Source: Alitta virens
Lineage: Eukaryota; Annelida; Polychaeta; Phyllodocida; Nereididae
Assembly: GCA_932294295.1 (NCBI GenBank)
Contig: OW028578.1
Coordinates: forward strand, 39,871,410-39,935,409
DNA: 64,000 nt
Reading direction: 5' to 3'
The notes under the pieces were generated by a model, which was not told the origin of the DNA, ran no database searches, and was given only the letters and a program-made list of their open reading frames with translations. Below, piece after piece: positions 1 to 10,439 of this stretch; positions within the stretch are counted from its first letter, which is position 1; each line of letters opens with the position of its first letter. Position numbers and translations under genes: made by a program.

Positions 1-1369
1 AAAAGCCTGCAGAAAATTATAAATTATATCACTAAACAAACTTGTCAAAATAATTTCACCAAGTGAATTACAATATAACATATTGCAGTAACATTCCTAC
101 ACCTTTTTTTTTTCTTCGGAATGTTGAATGCTTTTTTGTGTTTGTAAAGACTATCAAAAGACTTGTCACCCATATTTGGAGCAGCTGAATGGTTTGGAGG
201 TCAAGGCCAGATGTTGCACTGGGTGTCTCAGCATGCAGAAGCAAGGGAAATACCCCACCCATGGGATAAATGGTGTGGACTTTCCTTCTACCTCCCTCTG
301 TCTCTCTCTCTCTCTCTATTGCTATTTCTTCAATTGGCAGGACCTTGACGGTCACATTGTCCATTCAAGTTGTTGACAAGTATACTCCATATAACATGTC
401 AGATCTTGCCAATGTTTTCCATTGGCTGTCATTGGGCCAATATCTATCCAGTGAGGCATGGTATGTGGGACAGTGATGATAATATAAGATGCTGTATGTC
501 ACATTCAAGACGGTCACATCATTGTGTGAATTATTAAGACCAAATAATGATTTCATAAAGCCAATGTAAACTTGTATTGTCAGTACCAATGATTTTGCTA
601 ATTCAATGCTTGAGTAATGCTATCATAATTGTTATTAGCTACACAATGGTCCATTCACCAATTTCAAGGAACTCTGAACCATCAAAATATTTTGATACAT
701 TGTTTAAGGTGATTAATGCACCTGTAAGAACGACATGTACAAGAAATTAAGAGGTGATGATATTACTTATGTGCATATGGGTTGGGTTTTTTACAGCGAT
801 CTGCTCTGAAGTAAGTAAGGAATGAACAAAAGATAATAATTTTCGACCAATACAAACTAGAATACAATTTAAGGAAGCTTTGAATACAAACATTTGTCTG
901 ACTTGTTGGTGAACTTTATACAATGTATTTAGCAATTAATAATTTTTTAACCTATTGGTGAATATGATAATTAGTTTATTTGATGACAATGACAATGAAA
1001 TTAATTTATTTTACACAACAAAATACATAATTACACACAAAGAAAGAAAGAAATTGTCAAAAAACACCCATTTTGTCTCAGGTAGGACGCCAACATGGGA
1101 TGGGATGTTTCTGCTTTACCATATTTGCTTTTGTTAATAAACACCCTGCCAAAGGCTATGTCATCTATGTACAGTGAATATACATTAGATCTACACCAGG
1201 TGACTTCAATTTTAATGCATTCTTTAAGTGGTTCTACACCTGTCCACCAGGGGCATATTTGCTCAGGTGCATGAAATTATACACAATCTTGCCCCCAGCA
1301 ATGCATGAACATGCTCCGCATTCAATTAAAATTAGAATACCTAGGATATGACACTAAACCCATTGTAAT
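1..1369. other. Intergenic, no gene seen
   Basis: AT-rich sequence with short open frames only, none with splice sites or family similarity. It includes a SINE-like fragment near 180-300 and a CT-rich run at about 296-318. I see no gene. Confidence 0.5.
180..300 (-). repeat. Fragment of a dispersed SINE-like repeat
   Basis: Contains the phrase CCCACCCATGGG followed by AAATG and GTGGACT, and upstream CTCAGCATG. The same ordered words recur near 17.1, 25.6, 30.2, 31.2, 36.7, 38.4 and 54.5 kb. The copy is diverged and truncated. Confidence 0.45.
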
Positions 1370-1457
1370 CCCGTGATAGCTCAGTTGGTAGAGCGGAGGA
1401 CTGTAGAGGTCTAACAATGACATCCTTAGGTCGCTGGTTCAAATCCGGCTCGCGGGA
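1370..1457 (+). tRNA. tRNA-Tyr (GTA) with 15-nt intron, copy 1
   Basis: Cloverleaf: acceptor CCCGTGA pairs with TCGCGGG (one T-G pair), discriminator A at 1457. The D arm begins TAGCTCAGTTGGTAGAGC. Anticodon stem GAGGA/TCCTT closes loop CTGTAG|A with anticodon GTA. A 15-nt intron (AGGTCTAACAATGAC) sits after position 37, the canonical place for tRNA-Tyr introns. T arm GGTTCAAATCC serves as B box. A T-run at 1461-1466 is a Pol III terminator. 73 nt mature plus 15 gives 88 nt. Its intron differs from copies 2 and 3 at two or three bases. Confidence 0.95.
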
Positions 1458-1460
1458 TAC

Positions 1461-1466
1461 CTTTTT
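1461..1466 (+). terminator. Pol III T-run terminator
   Basis: Six T residues start four bases after the tRNA-Tyr 3' end, the usual RNA polymerase III stop signal. Confidence 0.8.
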
Positions 1467-1467
1467 T

Positions 1468-2189
1468 CCTGACTAATCATTATTAACTCATTGCCTTCTG
1501 CACATCCGAATCCTAGTCAGCACTGAGTATATAATCCGCTTCTGATTTAAAAAAAATTATATTGCAAAAGCATATATTTATTTCACATCTTCTGTGTAGA
1601 ATTTCAGGTAAATGTAATTATGAAATCAACCCTTCTCCTCTTCCACTTCATTATTATATCACTCCTATACTTCTCTATCCTATACCTTTTCTCTTCCCCT
1701 CTGAATGCATTCTAAATATAGACGATAGATTTAAAATCAGCAAAATGCAAAATTGGTCTATTATTTTGACGTTTCAAGGTGCTAAATGATTTAATGAAAA
1801 TATAATCTAATTCAAGAGTATGCATCAGCGTCATTCTCTTGCTAACCTAATTGTGTGTGCTAGAACACCAACAGATGTGTTTTTCGACTTCTAGTATGAT
1901 GTAAATGTAAAATGTACAGTTTTACAGTCTGTTAACAGTCAACAATATTACAGCATTGACAGAACTGTTCGAGCATGAGTCTGTCAATTCTATGGGGACT
2001 ATTTACACCTGGGAGCTATGGCTGTATTTGAACCCAAAACATCGCATGTGCCATTTTAAGACACTGCTTGCACCTACAATAATTTAGATTCTTTAGATCA
2101 TAGAGCCCCTCATTCAATTACCAGTGATGCTGATTGTACCTACAACATCCCCATGAGCAAGTATTCACTTTGATCATTGCCCCTCATTC
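1468..2189. other. Intergenic, no gene seen
   Basis: AT-rich spacer between tRNA-Tyr copies 1 and 2. No splice-supported coding frame or recognised repeat. Confidence 0.4.
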
Positions 2190-2392
2190 AATAAATATTG
2201 CCAATTAGATATACACATTACACAAGAGGGTGTGAGTGTATATGTAGTTTCTGTCCTACTGACCAGGTGAGTGTGATTTGCACTTGGGGCTATTTGCACC
2301 TGATGCCCTCAGGTGTGCACTTGCACTCAGTGCATTTATTAGAGGTCAAAGGCCATTACTATTCTATAATTTTAGAATGGACCTATTGTCAT
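2190..2392 (+). repeat. Duplicated 5' flank of tRNA-Tyr copies 2 and 4
   Basis: About 200 bp upstream of the tRNA at 2393 matches 6121-6328 upstream of the tRNA at 6329. Shared phrases include TTTCTGTCCTA, CCCTCAGGTGTGCACTTGCA, and TCTATAATTTTAGAAT next to the gene. The two tRNAs therefore arose by copying a unit of about 300 bp that includes 5' flank. Confidence 0.85.
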
Positions 2393-2480
2393 CCCGTGAT
2401 AGCTCAGTTGGTAGAGCGGAGGACTGTAGAGGTCTCACACTGACATCCTTAGGTCGCTGGTTCAAATCCGGCTCGCGGGA
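2393..2480 (+). tRNA. tRNA-Tyr (GTA) with 15-nt intron, copy 2
   Basis: Same structure as copy 1: acceptor CCCGTGA/TCGCGGG, anticodon GTA, intron AGGTCTCACACTGAC, T arm GGTTCAAATCC, discriminator A at 2480. A T-run begins at 2483. The 5' flank is duplicated at copy 4 (6329). Confidence 0.95.
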
Positions 2481-2904
2481 TATTTTTTTCAGTGGATTAA
2501 AAAGTTTAAACATATGATATTAGATATCAGTCAAATTCTGCATGTGACAGACAAGTCTGTTACACTAAACACACTAAATGCGAATGTGGTATTGCATATA
2601 TAACTTTTACTTCCATTCTAGAAAAATAAGCATCAAATTCAGTCCAAAATATTATGTAACTTTTCTATTTGTTGAACACATTAAAAAAAACTTTATGATT
2701 ATACCTATTGTGAATTTACTATATTTTCACTGTATCCTACAAAATTAATGATTCATTTAAGGAAACAACATGCTTTACAGCCATTGAGTGTAACGTACAA
2801 ATCAAGTAACACAATACAAGAAATGCATAAAAGAACATTTGTTAGCATGTAGCAAGGTCATTTAAAAAGATAGAATACCAAAGAAAAAAAAACCAATATA
2901 ATGA

Positions 2905-3205
2905 TATAAGATAAGATAAATCTTTATTTACAGTCCGTTTTACATGAACAAATGCTTGTCTTTGACTAAAATGTCAATGAGACATTATGTACAGATAAAA
3001 ATGACTATATACAATGACAACAATTAATGAGAAGGTTAAAATAAGATCAATGCAGAAGATAAAAAGCATAAATTGCATTCACAGCTCTGCTTTCAATCTT
3101 AAATTCAATCAAATTAAGATTCCTAAAGTCCGTTGGTAATTTGTTATATAACCTGGCACTATTGTACCTAATATAGTTCAGATATGCGGTGTTTTTTTTT
3201 AACAT
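2905..3205 (-). repeat. LINE 3' end remnant
   Basis: On the minus strand about 3200-3060 reads Y-I-R-Y-N-S-A-R-L-Y-N-K-L-P-T-D-F-R-N-L, the kind of sequence at the C-terminus of non-LTR reverse transcriptases (RYN..LYN.LP). It ends toward a TTTATTTACAG tail with GATAA repeats near 2907-2920. This is a short dead fragment with no intact reverse transcriptase. Confidence 0.6.
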
Positions 3206-3227
3206 AAAAGGGAGTTTTTGTGGAAAT

Positions 3228-3322
3228 CTTGTATATCAATCTGATGTATATCAATCTGATGTAAATCAATCTGATGTAAATCAGTCTGATGTAAACCAAT
3301 CTGATGTAAATCAATCTGATAC
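3228..3322 (+). repeat. 16-bp tandem repeat, about 6 units
   Basis: Units of CAATCTGATGTAAATC, with variants TATATC, AGTC and AACC, repeat head to tail. Confidence 0.85.
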
Positions 3323-3750
3323 AGCTGATGCTTTAAGGGAAATGTTTTTATGTAATATTAACTGAATATCATAAAGATTATATCAAGTTTTGCTGAAAAG
3401 AAACAGAGCTGGAAAATTTTCCCCAAGGTGGCCATCTAAACAATTATCATCCTGTGAAACTACAAAGCTGGCCTATCATTTGATAGAATGAAATACCCAA
3501 AATGAGTTAGTCCAGGGTGTTTTTCAATTTTTACTGGCCTAAAAGTATCCACTCTTTCAATAAACTGCACAGATCCTGAGGCTAAGATCAGCAGTGATGA
3601 TCTGATGTAGACAAATCCCACCAGGTGACTGAAAATTCTACCCTGCACGCCACCTTGTGAATTATATGGCAACAATAACACTGGCCACTGATATCTTGGT
3701 CAGATCAAGGACTAAGGTCATAAACTTTGGTTTTTAATGGCTGTTGGCAT

Positions 3751-3838
3751 CCCGTGATAGCTCAGTTGGTAGAGCGGAGGACTGTAGAGGTCTCACACTG
3801 ACATCCTTAGGTCGCTGGTTCAAATCCGGCTCGCGGGA
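3751..3838 (+). tRNA. tRNA-Tyr (GTA) with 15-nt intron, copy 3
   Basis: Identical in design to copy 2, intron AGGTCTCACACTGAC, discriminator A at 3838. A four-T run at 3842-3845 is a minimal Pol III terminator, weaker than those of the other copies. It heads the tandem duplication. Confidence 0.93.
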
Positions 3839-4224
3839 GTGTTTTGCAGGCAAAGAAGAGCCTTCCCACTGGTACGATACAACGTTTGAAGTGATGTTAA
3901 ATATTCCAAAGTAGGCTTGCCAATACATGGCAAAGCATGTCAAATAGTTTCTACAAATGAGGCTTATTATTGTGTGATAAACTTTCTGTAGAACCAGTCT
4001 GCTCGTAATATATTGGAAAGGAATTTTCAATGCTACGCATGATATCATCATCCTATGAAGTTTTCTTGTGAAATGCCTGAAGTTTGTCAGAAAATTATTA
4101 CGATATTAGATAACAAACCTGTGATAGACAGTTGTACTTTGTGACACATTACTGGGGCACAGTTGGACATAATATAATATAATAATATATATATACATAA
4201 CATAATTAATGCATATTGATGTAT

Positions 4225-4313
4225 TACGTCATAGCTCAGTTAGTGACTCACAGTGACTGTAGATGTCTCACACTGACATCCTTAGGTCGCTGGTTCAAAT
4301 CCGGCTCGTGGGA
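4225..4313 (+). pseudogene. tRNA-Tyr pseudogene
   Basis: The 3' half (GTAG, intron-like TGTCTCACACTGAC, ATCCTTAGGTCGC, GGTTCAAATCC) is intact. The 5' half is not: the acceptor strand reads TACGTCA against TCGTGGG and does not pair, and the D and anticodon arms read GTTAGTGACTCACAGTGA, destroying the A box and anticodon stem. Same 3' flank as copy 3. Confidence 0.9.
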
Positions 4314-4779
4314 GTGTTTTGCGGGCAAATAAGAGCCTTCCCACTAGTACGATACTGTTTAAAGTGATGTTAATTTTCCAAAGTAAGTTTGCTAATACAT
4401 GGCAAAGCATGTCAAATAGTTTCTACTAATGAGGCTTATCATTGTGTGACAAAGTTTTTGTAGAACCAGCTCTGATCATGATATATTGGAACAGAGTTTT
4501 GTATGGTGCATGATATCAACATTCCTATGAAGTCTTTCTCGCAAAATGCCTAGAGTTTGTCAGAAAATGATTTCGATATTTGATAACAAACGTTTGATAG
4601 ACTGCTATATCATTAATCTGGGAAATATTAACAGTCTGCCTGATGTTTAATCACTCCCACAAAAAGTCAATGAGTGCAATGTATGCTGCATTTTTGACAC
4701 CTTACTTGGACACCGTTGGGCACAATAACTTGTCTTTTTTTTTTAGTCCATGGTGAGTTATGCTTATTAATTTATTACA

Positions 4780-4820
4780 TAATAGCTCAGTTGGTGACTC
4801 ACAATGACATCCTTAGGTTA
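4780..4820 (+). pseudogene. tRNA-Tyr remnant
   Basis: TAGCTCAGTTGGTGACTCAC joins directly to AATGACATCCTTAGGT, so anticodon and most of the intron are deleted and the T arm is gone. It shares GTGACTCACA with the pseudogene at 4225, so it derives from that copy. Confidence 0.75.
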
Positions 4821-4862
4821 TGATGTATGATATTAGAAATGTGCAAGAGATCCTGGTAATCC

Positions 4863-5189
4863 TCAGTTGAATATGGTGATTCTGTAATCATAGGGTGATA
4901 CTTCTATTGTTCTATGGGGATAAAAGGGAGGGTAATCTGGACACAATCCTTTCTGGTATGGAGGAGGGGGTCTGCTGTCCATGGCAATTCGATCATTAGA
5001 CTTAATGTCACATCCATTGGGGGAACCCGCAAGGGAAACAGCTTCTGAATATGAAGGTGGCCTGGCACCTAATGGTCCAAAATAGACGTTCCTGATATCA
5101 GTAGGTGGTAGTTGTGTGGTCTCCGTGATTATACTACTGCTGCCATCTGGTTTAATTGCGAAAGATGAACCTTTGCCGCCCATTTTGAC
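4863..5189 (-). CDS. Unassigned exon with two PPxY motifs
   Basis: An open exon on the minus strand. A good 3' splice site (pyrimidine tract, then GAGCAG) ends at 5190; the exon begins GTCAAAATGGGCGGC. The ATG at 5183 has A at -3 and G at +4, so it could be the start of a 106-aa protein, MGGKGSSFAIKPDG..., ending ...DYRITIFN and TGA at 4863-4865. It carries PPSY (about residues 42-45) and PPPY (about 73-76), the core of WW-domain ligands, and is otherwise polar with no membrane segment or signal peptide. Two readings are possible. It may be the coding exon of a separate small gene with an upstream non-coding or unseen exon. Or it may be an alternative last exon of the SLC16-like gene: joined in phase 0 after that gene's exon 9 it reads V-K-M-G-G and stays open. 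I do not recognise a family. Confidence 0.55.
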   Translation of the reverse strand, partial: VKMGGKGSSFAIKPDGSSSIITETTQLPPTDIRNVYFGPLGARPPSYSEAVSLAGSPNGCDIKSNDRIAMDSRPPPPYQKGLCPDYPPFYPHRTIEVSPYDYRITIFN

Positions 5190-6120
5190 CTGCTCAAAAT
5201 CAAAATAAAGATAGACATTTCAATGGTCACTTATGTGAAATGAAAATTGATTATATGGATTTTTTTTTAATAAACCCCATCGTCATCTTAAAGCACTAAA
5301 ACAATTGTTTTCTTTAACCAATCCTAACCGAAAAAAATCTAAAAAGGGACAGACAGATTTTATTTAGTGCACCTGGGTTTCTAGAAGTGATTGCAATGAA
5401 TACAATGTGAACGTAATGAAATTAGTATGCATATTGAACAGATGAAAAGTTTTGAGTAGCCACACAACCCATCACATATTTCGATGCATCTCACGCTGGA
5501 TCAACTCAACATTGGCTCAACGAAACGCTATCACATGACGTCCATATGTTTCAAAGTCTATGAAATCAGCTGTAAAGAAACATTGGTAAAGTTTCTCGTG
5601 AGCTCATAATCAGATACATGCAGTACCTGTGAGATATTTCAGTAATAGAGAAATATAATATTATTCTGGAGTTTTGTGTCTGTTTTCAGCTCGAGCAACT
5701 ATATTGTTAACTATGTTTTTGTGTCCTATACTCCTATGCTCCAGTCTATGGTTAATTCCTAACTTCCATAAAAATTATTATATCACTTTTGTAAAATAAC
5801 TATAAGCAAGTAATTATAAGTAAGTAATTTAAAGTAAGTCTTTATCGAATAAGATAATCATGTCCACATTAAAATGGAATAAAACACAATATCAAAACTG
5901 ATATATTAATTTACACAGCTTTTTAAAAATCAAATTGATTGGTTTACCGAAGCGATGACACTCCTACAACATTGCCCTCAACAAGACAGATCTACAATAG
6001 AATTTATCTGTGGACTGAACAGACCATTTACTTTCCGTTATGTTTTTGCCTCTAGAATCTTTAATTCTGGCATCAAGTAAGTTGAAGTAATCACTTTGAT
6101 TCTGTAAATCGTTCGACCTT

Positions 6121-6328
6121 CAATCAATTATCATTGCCAACAAGATATACAGATTACACAAGATGGCATGAGCATATTTGTAGTTTCTGTCCTATCCACC
6201 AGGCAAGTGTGATTTGCATCTAGTGCTATTTGCACCTGAGGCCCTCAGGTGTGCACTTGCACTCAGTGCATTTAATTGAGGTCAAAGGACATTAGGATTC
6301 TATAATTTTAGAATTTACCTATTGTCAT
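6121..6328 (+). repeat. Duplicated 5' flank of tRNA-Tyr copy 4
   Basis: Second copy of the flank described at 2190; close match up to the first base of the tRNA. Confidence 0.85.
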
Positions 6329-6416
6329 CCCGTGATAGCTCAGTTGGTAGAGCGGAGGACTGTAGAGGTCTCACGCTGACATCCTTAGGTCGCTGGTTCA
6401 AATCCGGCTCGCGGGA
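6329..6416 (+). tRNA. tRNA-Tyr (GTA) with 15-nt intron, copy 4
   Basis: Acceptor CCCGTGA/TCGCGGG, anticodon GTA, intron AGGTCTCACGCTGAC (one base different from copies 2 and 3), T arm GGTTCAAATCC, discriminator A at 6416. Pol III terminator TTTTTT at 6422-6427. Confidence 0.95.
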
Positions 6417-6603
6417 TATAATTTTTTGTTAAATCTTCATTATAATATGCTTATTTTCCATATAATAGAGAAATAATATTAATCTAGAGTTTTCTAGATA
6501 GCATTCCAAATCGTCTTAACATTGGCGGGATGTCAGTGATGTTAATACGATGTTGTAATGACAGTGGCCTACTAGGAAACGATGCTGGTCTGATTTTGAA
6601 TGC

Positions 6604-6848
6604 TACAGTTAGTTTCATAAAAAGCGGTTGACTCTAGACGGCTTTAGCAACCTATACCTGACTGTGATCTAAACGTGCTAAAGCCAGATGCTTCTGTCCG
6701 CTTCTATAGCTTATAGTCGGCTAACATTTATCACCAGAAAAGTGTAAATGTAAGAAATGAATGCAATATATCATAAATATGTACTTTTAGATCCGGTTTT
6801 GAGTAGCCAGCTATAGCAGCTTTGATGAAACTAACTGTATCTGGGTAT
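6604..6848. repeat. MITE, ACAGTTAGTTTCAT family
   Basis: About 245 bp bounded by inverted ends ACAGTTAGTTTCAT and ATGAAACTAACTGT. The interior carries GGCTTTAGCAAC and AGCTTATAGTCGGCTA words that recur, in the other orientation, near 9143-9485 and 34069-34398. No coding capacity. Confidence 0.75.
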
Positions 6849-7625
6849 GCATCTTTTTCATACATGTATCTTCGATTCGAGCAACTATACTGTTTAACTA
6901 TGTTCGTTGTATCCTATGCTCCTATACTCATGTCTATGATTAATTCTTTACTTCCATAAAAATTACTCTATCACTTTTTGTAATCCACTCACCTGTCCTA
7001 CAGCATTCGGGTGAAACTTTTTGATATGTGTCTATACATGTGGATACCACACACGTATGTCATGTGTTTTCTATATTTGATTGCATGTTTAATTGTGCAG
7101 GTTTACTCAACCATATAACATTTTTCTTAATCATTGAACTCAATTTCTAGTTTGGCAGCAGTGCCTATTTCTTCACACAGTTGTTCACCTTCAATTGATG
7201 CAGTTTAGTTGAGCATAAACACAGTATAATAATTGGTCTAATTTGGTTATATATATATAATATACTTTAATTTACTAAAATCTCAAGGTAAAAGGGCCAT
7301 TTGGAAATTAAATAAGCACTAAATGTACTTTTTAAATGACTGTATTTTATTATTCAAAGTGAGAAGCATTGTTATTTCAGCCGAAAATATAAACTTTTTT
7401 GGTAATATTTTTTAATGGCCTTTTATCTTTTGCACAGAAGGAAAAGAACTAAAATAAATCAACCACATCCCAACTTTACAACTATGATAAGGAAACTACG
7501 TCAAATAACACACTGTTTATTTTTCCTTTTTTTGTGTTGTAATTCTGTCTCTGTGCATGGCTTGTCCAACATTTCCATAGTTTGACAAAAGGGCAAAATA
7601 TATTTGTGAAATTTAAAGGAGAAAA

Positions 7626-7868
7626 TAAGCAAGTAAGAAAGTATAAGTAAGCAAGCAAGTAAGCAAGCCAGTAAAAAATTAAGTAAGTAAGCAAGTATAA
7701 GTAAGCAAGTAAGCAAACAAGCAAGTAAGTAGGGTAGGTAAGCAAGCAAGCAATAAATAAACAAGTAAGTAAGCAAGCAAGCAAGTAAGTAAGCAAGCAA
7801 GTAATTAAGTAAGTTAGCAAACAAGCAAGTACAAATCTAAGTAAGTAAGCAATCAAGCAAGTAAATAA
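7626..7868 (+). repeat. AAGT/AAGC tetranucleotide microsatellite
   Basis: About 240 bp of imperfect GTAAGCAAGCAAGTAA units. Long Leu/Tyr-rich open frames on the other strand are an artefact of this composition. Confidence 0.9.
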
Positions 7869-8744
7869 GTAATTATAAGTGGGTAATTTAAAGTAAGTCT
7901 TCATCGAATAATGTGACACATGGTGTGACCTCCAAAACAGGCCATTGCTCTGTTAAAGTTTTGTAATGTCAATCAAAATTGAGGGCAGCACCCCAGGTTT
8001 TTGCAAAGGGTCATTAATTTTCACGAAAAAAGAATAAAAATAAATAGGCAGACAGATGTTTTTCATGCAATTCAAAAATACCAAGTAAACTTTTGAGTAT
8101 ATTCATGCTTAGAATTTCATGATGCACACTTGAATTCACATTAAAAAAAAAGTGAAAAGATCAATTTATAGAAAAACAAGTTTTTGGTTTTTCTTTTAAT
8201 AATTTTTTTCTGTATATATTTTCAAAGGCTAGCATTTATAAATATATTTTCCATAAAGAAAATTTATCAATACCACATATAGCATGCCAAATTTGAGATG
8301 AAACCACAAAATATATATATAACATAGACTGCGCTGCAGCTAAACCCTCAGCTAATCCCACATAGCACACAGGCATCATTGAAATTGTTAAGTATTCGTC
8401 CGACAGGCAGGAGTGCGTGCGTTACACTTCCATTTCCAGAGCAGAACTCTAACACACACTTTTGTTTCTAGAGCTGAACTTTAATACTAATGCAGATACC
8501 CTAATGAAATATTATAAAGTAACACTCTATACAGCCTAGTGGTGCCTTGTGATAGCCACACTGACATATCTGTTGTACAAAATGTTGTAAGAAATTATAC
8601 CCAACATCTTTATGTCCCTCAAATTCATCCGTGATCATTCATGGAGAGGGCAAAACATTTTAAACACGTCTAAAACTTTGGTGGACATTCTAGGGGCAAA
8701 TGGTTATTATGGGAATCAATTGTGAATCAATCAGTAGTCAATCT

Positions 8745-9035
8745 GGAGTCAATTGGCGAGCGTTCTACGTACGTTCTACGTACGTTCTACGTACCTCTGC
8801 TGCCATTTGCAGCAACAAGTGGGGACACAGGGGAGGCTGTCCATCCGTGTATACTTGCCATCCACGCATGGTCAGTCTTGGACTGCTCGGGAAACGCTCA
8901 GCGGACATCCGCCGACCATCCGCCCTGGATGCCTCTCAACGGATGTTCTCTGAGCAGTCCACAGACGTTTAGCGTGTGGACGTTCGCAAAGCGGTCGATA
9001 GACATCCTTTGAACGCTCGTCTAAAGAATTCATAC
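8745..9035. repeat. GC-richer patch with GTTCTACGTAC triplication
   Basis: About 290 bp much richer in CpG than its surroundings. It begins with three copies of GTTCTACGTAC (8762-8792) and holds many GGACATCCG/GGACGTTCG-like words. Related words (GCGTTCTACG, GGACATCCG) appear at 33310-33540, suggesting a dispersed element. It sits just left of an ACAGTTAGTTTCAT-family MITE, as the 33.3-33.5 kb patch does. Overlapping open frames are short and unspliced; I do not call a gene. Confidence 0.45.
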
Positions 9036-9142
9036 GTGATTAACAGAACCACGAGTGAGCAAGTATAGTCCATTTTTGCCATCCGTGGTCACTCGGCTTT
9101 CTTGTCCGTGATAGTGTTAACTTAGGCTAAAATGTGCTTCGG

Positions 9143-9485
9143 TTAGTTCCATTAAAAACAGCCTGTCAATTTGAAACTAGAGAAAGCTATGCAACGTCTG
9201 CTTTATGATGCTACCTGTCACTAAACGCAACTGTCTGGCTATAGCTGGCTACTCAAAGCCAGAAATTTTGCATTTCATGTTAAAAGGAATGCAAAATTTC
9301 TTTTATGATATATTCGATTAATTTCTTACATTTACCAAGGTTTATATAATTTTTTGCAGTGGTGGTAGGTATAAGCCGAATGTAAGCCAACGGTATATAC
9401 AAAAGCAGCTAGCTTTAGCTAATAGCTACAACAAGGAATGGGTCGCTACAGCTGTCTGTTGTCAATCATATTTAAAAACGGTTGT
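9143..9485. repeat. MITE, ACAGTTAGTTTCAT family
   Basis: Starts GGTTAGTTCCATTAAAAACA and shares with 34069-34398 the phrases TTAAAAAC.GCCTGTCA, ATTTCTTACATTTACCA and TTTTTTGCAGTGGTGGT. Some copies have been rearranged or interrupted. Confidence 0.7.
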
Positions 9486-9911
9486 AAGTGTGCTATGAAA
9501 TTTATGTTTATAAATACGCCAAACAAAAAAAATATTATTGATTATTTAAAACATGTTTATGTAGCGCCTAAGAATAAATCTATGCCGAAAATGTCCTAAT
9601 GTTTTACTAAAAGTCACAAAAATATACTTTTTCTTACCTTGTCTGAGCTAGGTAACTTTCCAAAGTGAAAGTAGCAGGTTGAGCCCGACAACTGGTATTG
9701 CAGTTTTACACATAATTGCCTATTCGTAAGAAAAATGTTGTGTGACCAGATTTTATCTGGTATGCATGAGTGCATTTTGCTGAGAAACTATCCGACAAAA
9801 GTAGGATAGTTTTGACACTTGAAAAGGGTTCATTAAATATATTACTTTAGCAAGGCTGTGACCTTGCAGTTTTATGAGCTTTATACAGAGGCATAGCCCT
9901 ATGTTGTCGTT

Positions 9912-9931
9912 GGGGGGGGGGGGGGGGGGGG
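9912..9931 (+). repeat. 20-base G homopolymer
   Basis: Uninterrupted run of 20 G. Similar runs occur near 16.9, 27.6, 32.8, 45.3, 46.5, 56.5, 63.0 and 63.1 kb. Exact length may suffer from sequencing error. Confidence 0.9.
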
Positions 9932-10439
9932 AGTCTGACCCTTTAATTTGTTATCAAAAAGTTTCATATGAAAGACTAAATTCTCCCAAAAAAATTGAAT
10001 TACAATGAAATCTTCTTGAGTTGGGTGTTGGCTAAAGTGCCTTGATTTCTGTGCATTAGGAGTGATTTCTTAACATTTTAGCCAAATTTGTTGACATCTT
10101 AGTCATCCACCTTTATTCAAATTGTGAACATGTTAGTGAAAATATGGCTATGTGGTGTCAGTAGTCACTTATAGATTCTGTTGTAGTTTTCAGAGATCAT
10201 AATTAGTTTTTAAATTTAAATCCTAAACTAATGAAGAATATGCTTCTATGCCATGTCAATGCCATGTAAAGACTCTCTCACATACTATCTACACAAGCAA
10301 AAACCTATCAATTTTAAAATTATTTGTATATGATCCATACTAATAGTCGTGGTAATTTTATTAACCAAAGGTCTATGGCGACCAGAAAGAGCAACGGCTT
10401 ATCAGGCTGGCTACCTTTACAGAATCAGCTTGAATTATA

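Larger units (their letters stand above)
3730..4815 (+). repeat. Tandem duplication of a tRNA-Tyr unit, three steps
   Basis: The tRNA at 3751 and about 350 bp of its 3' flank (to about 4130) recur from about 4222 to 4605. Shared phrases include AAGAGCCTTCCCACT, ATACATGGCAAAGCATGTCA and AATAGTTTCTAC. A third start at about 4780 keeps only tRNA pieces. Units 1 and 2 also share a GACAC/GACA..TTACT.GG.CAC stretch near 4142 and 4697. Decay grows from left to right. Confidence 0.85.

Noticed and set aside
4225..4313. Fifth working tRNA-Tyr
   Set aside because: Acceptor stem unpaired and A box/anticodon stem destroyed.
7482..7919. Leu/Tyr/Ala-rich frames of 107-145 codons on the minus strand
   Set aside because: Artefact of the AAGT/AAGC tetranucleotide microsatellite.
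8700..9012. Three overlapping plus-strand frames of 66-96 codons in a GC-rich patch
   Set aside because: No splice sites, no recognisable domain, and related words recur at 33.3 kb, so it looks like a repeat.
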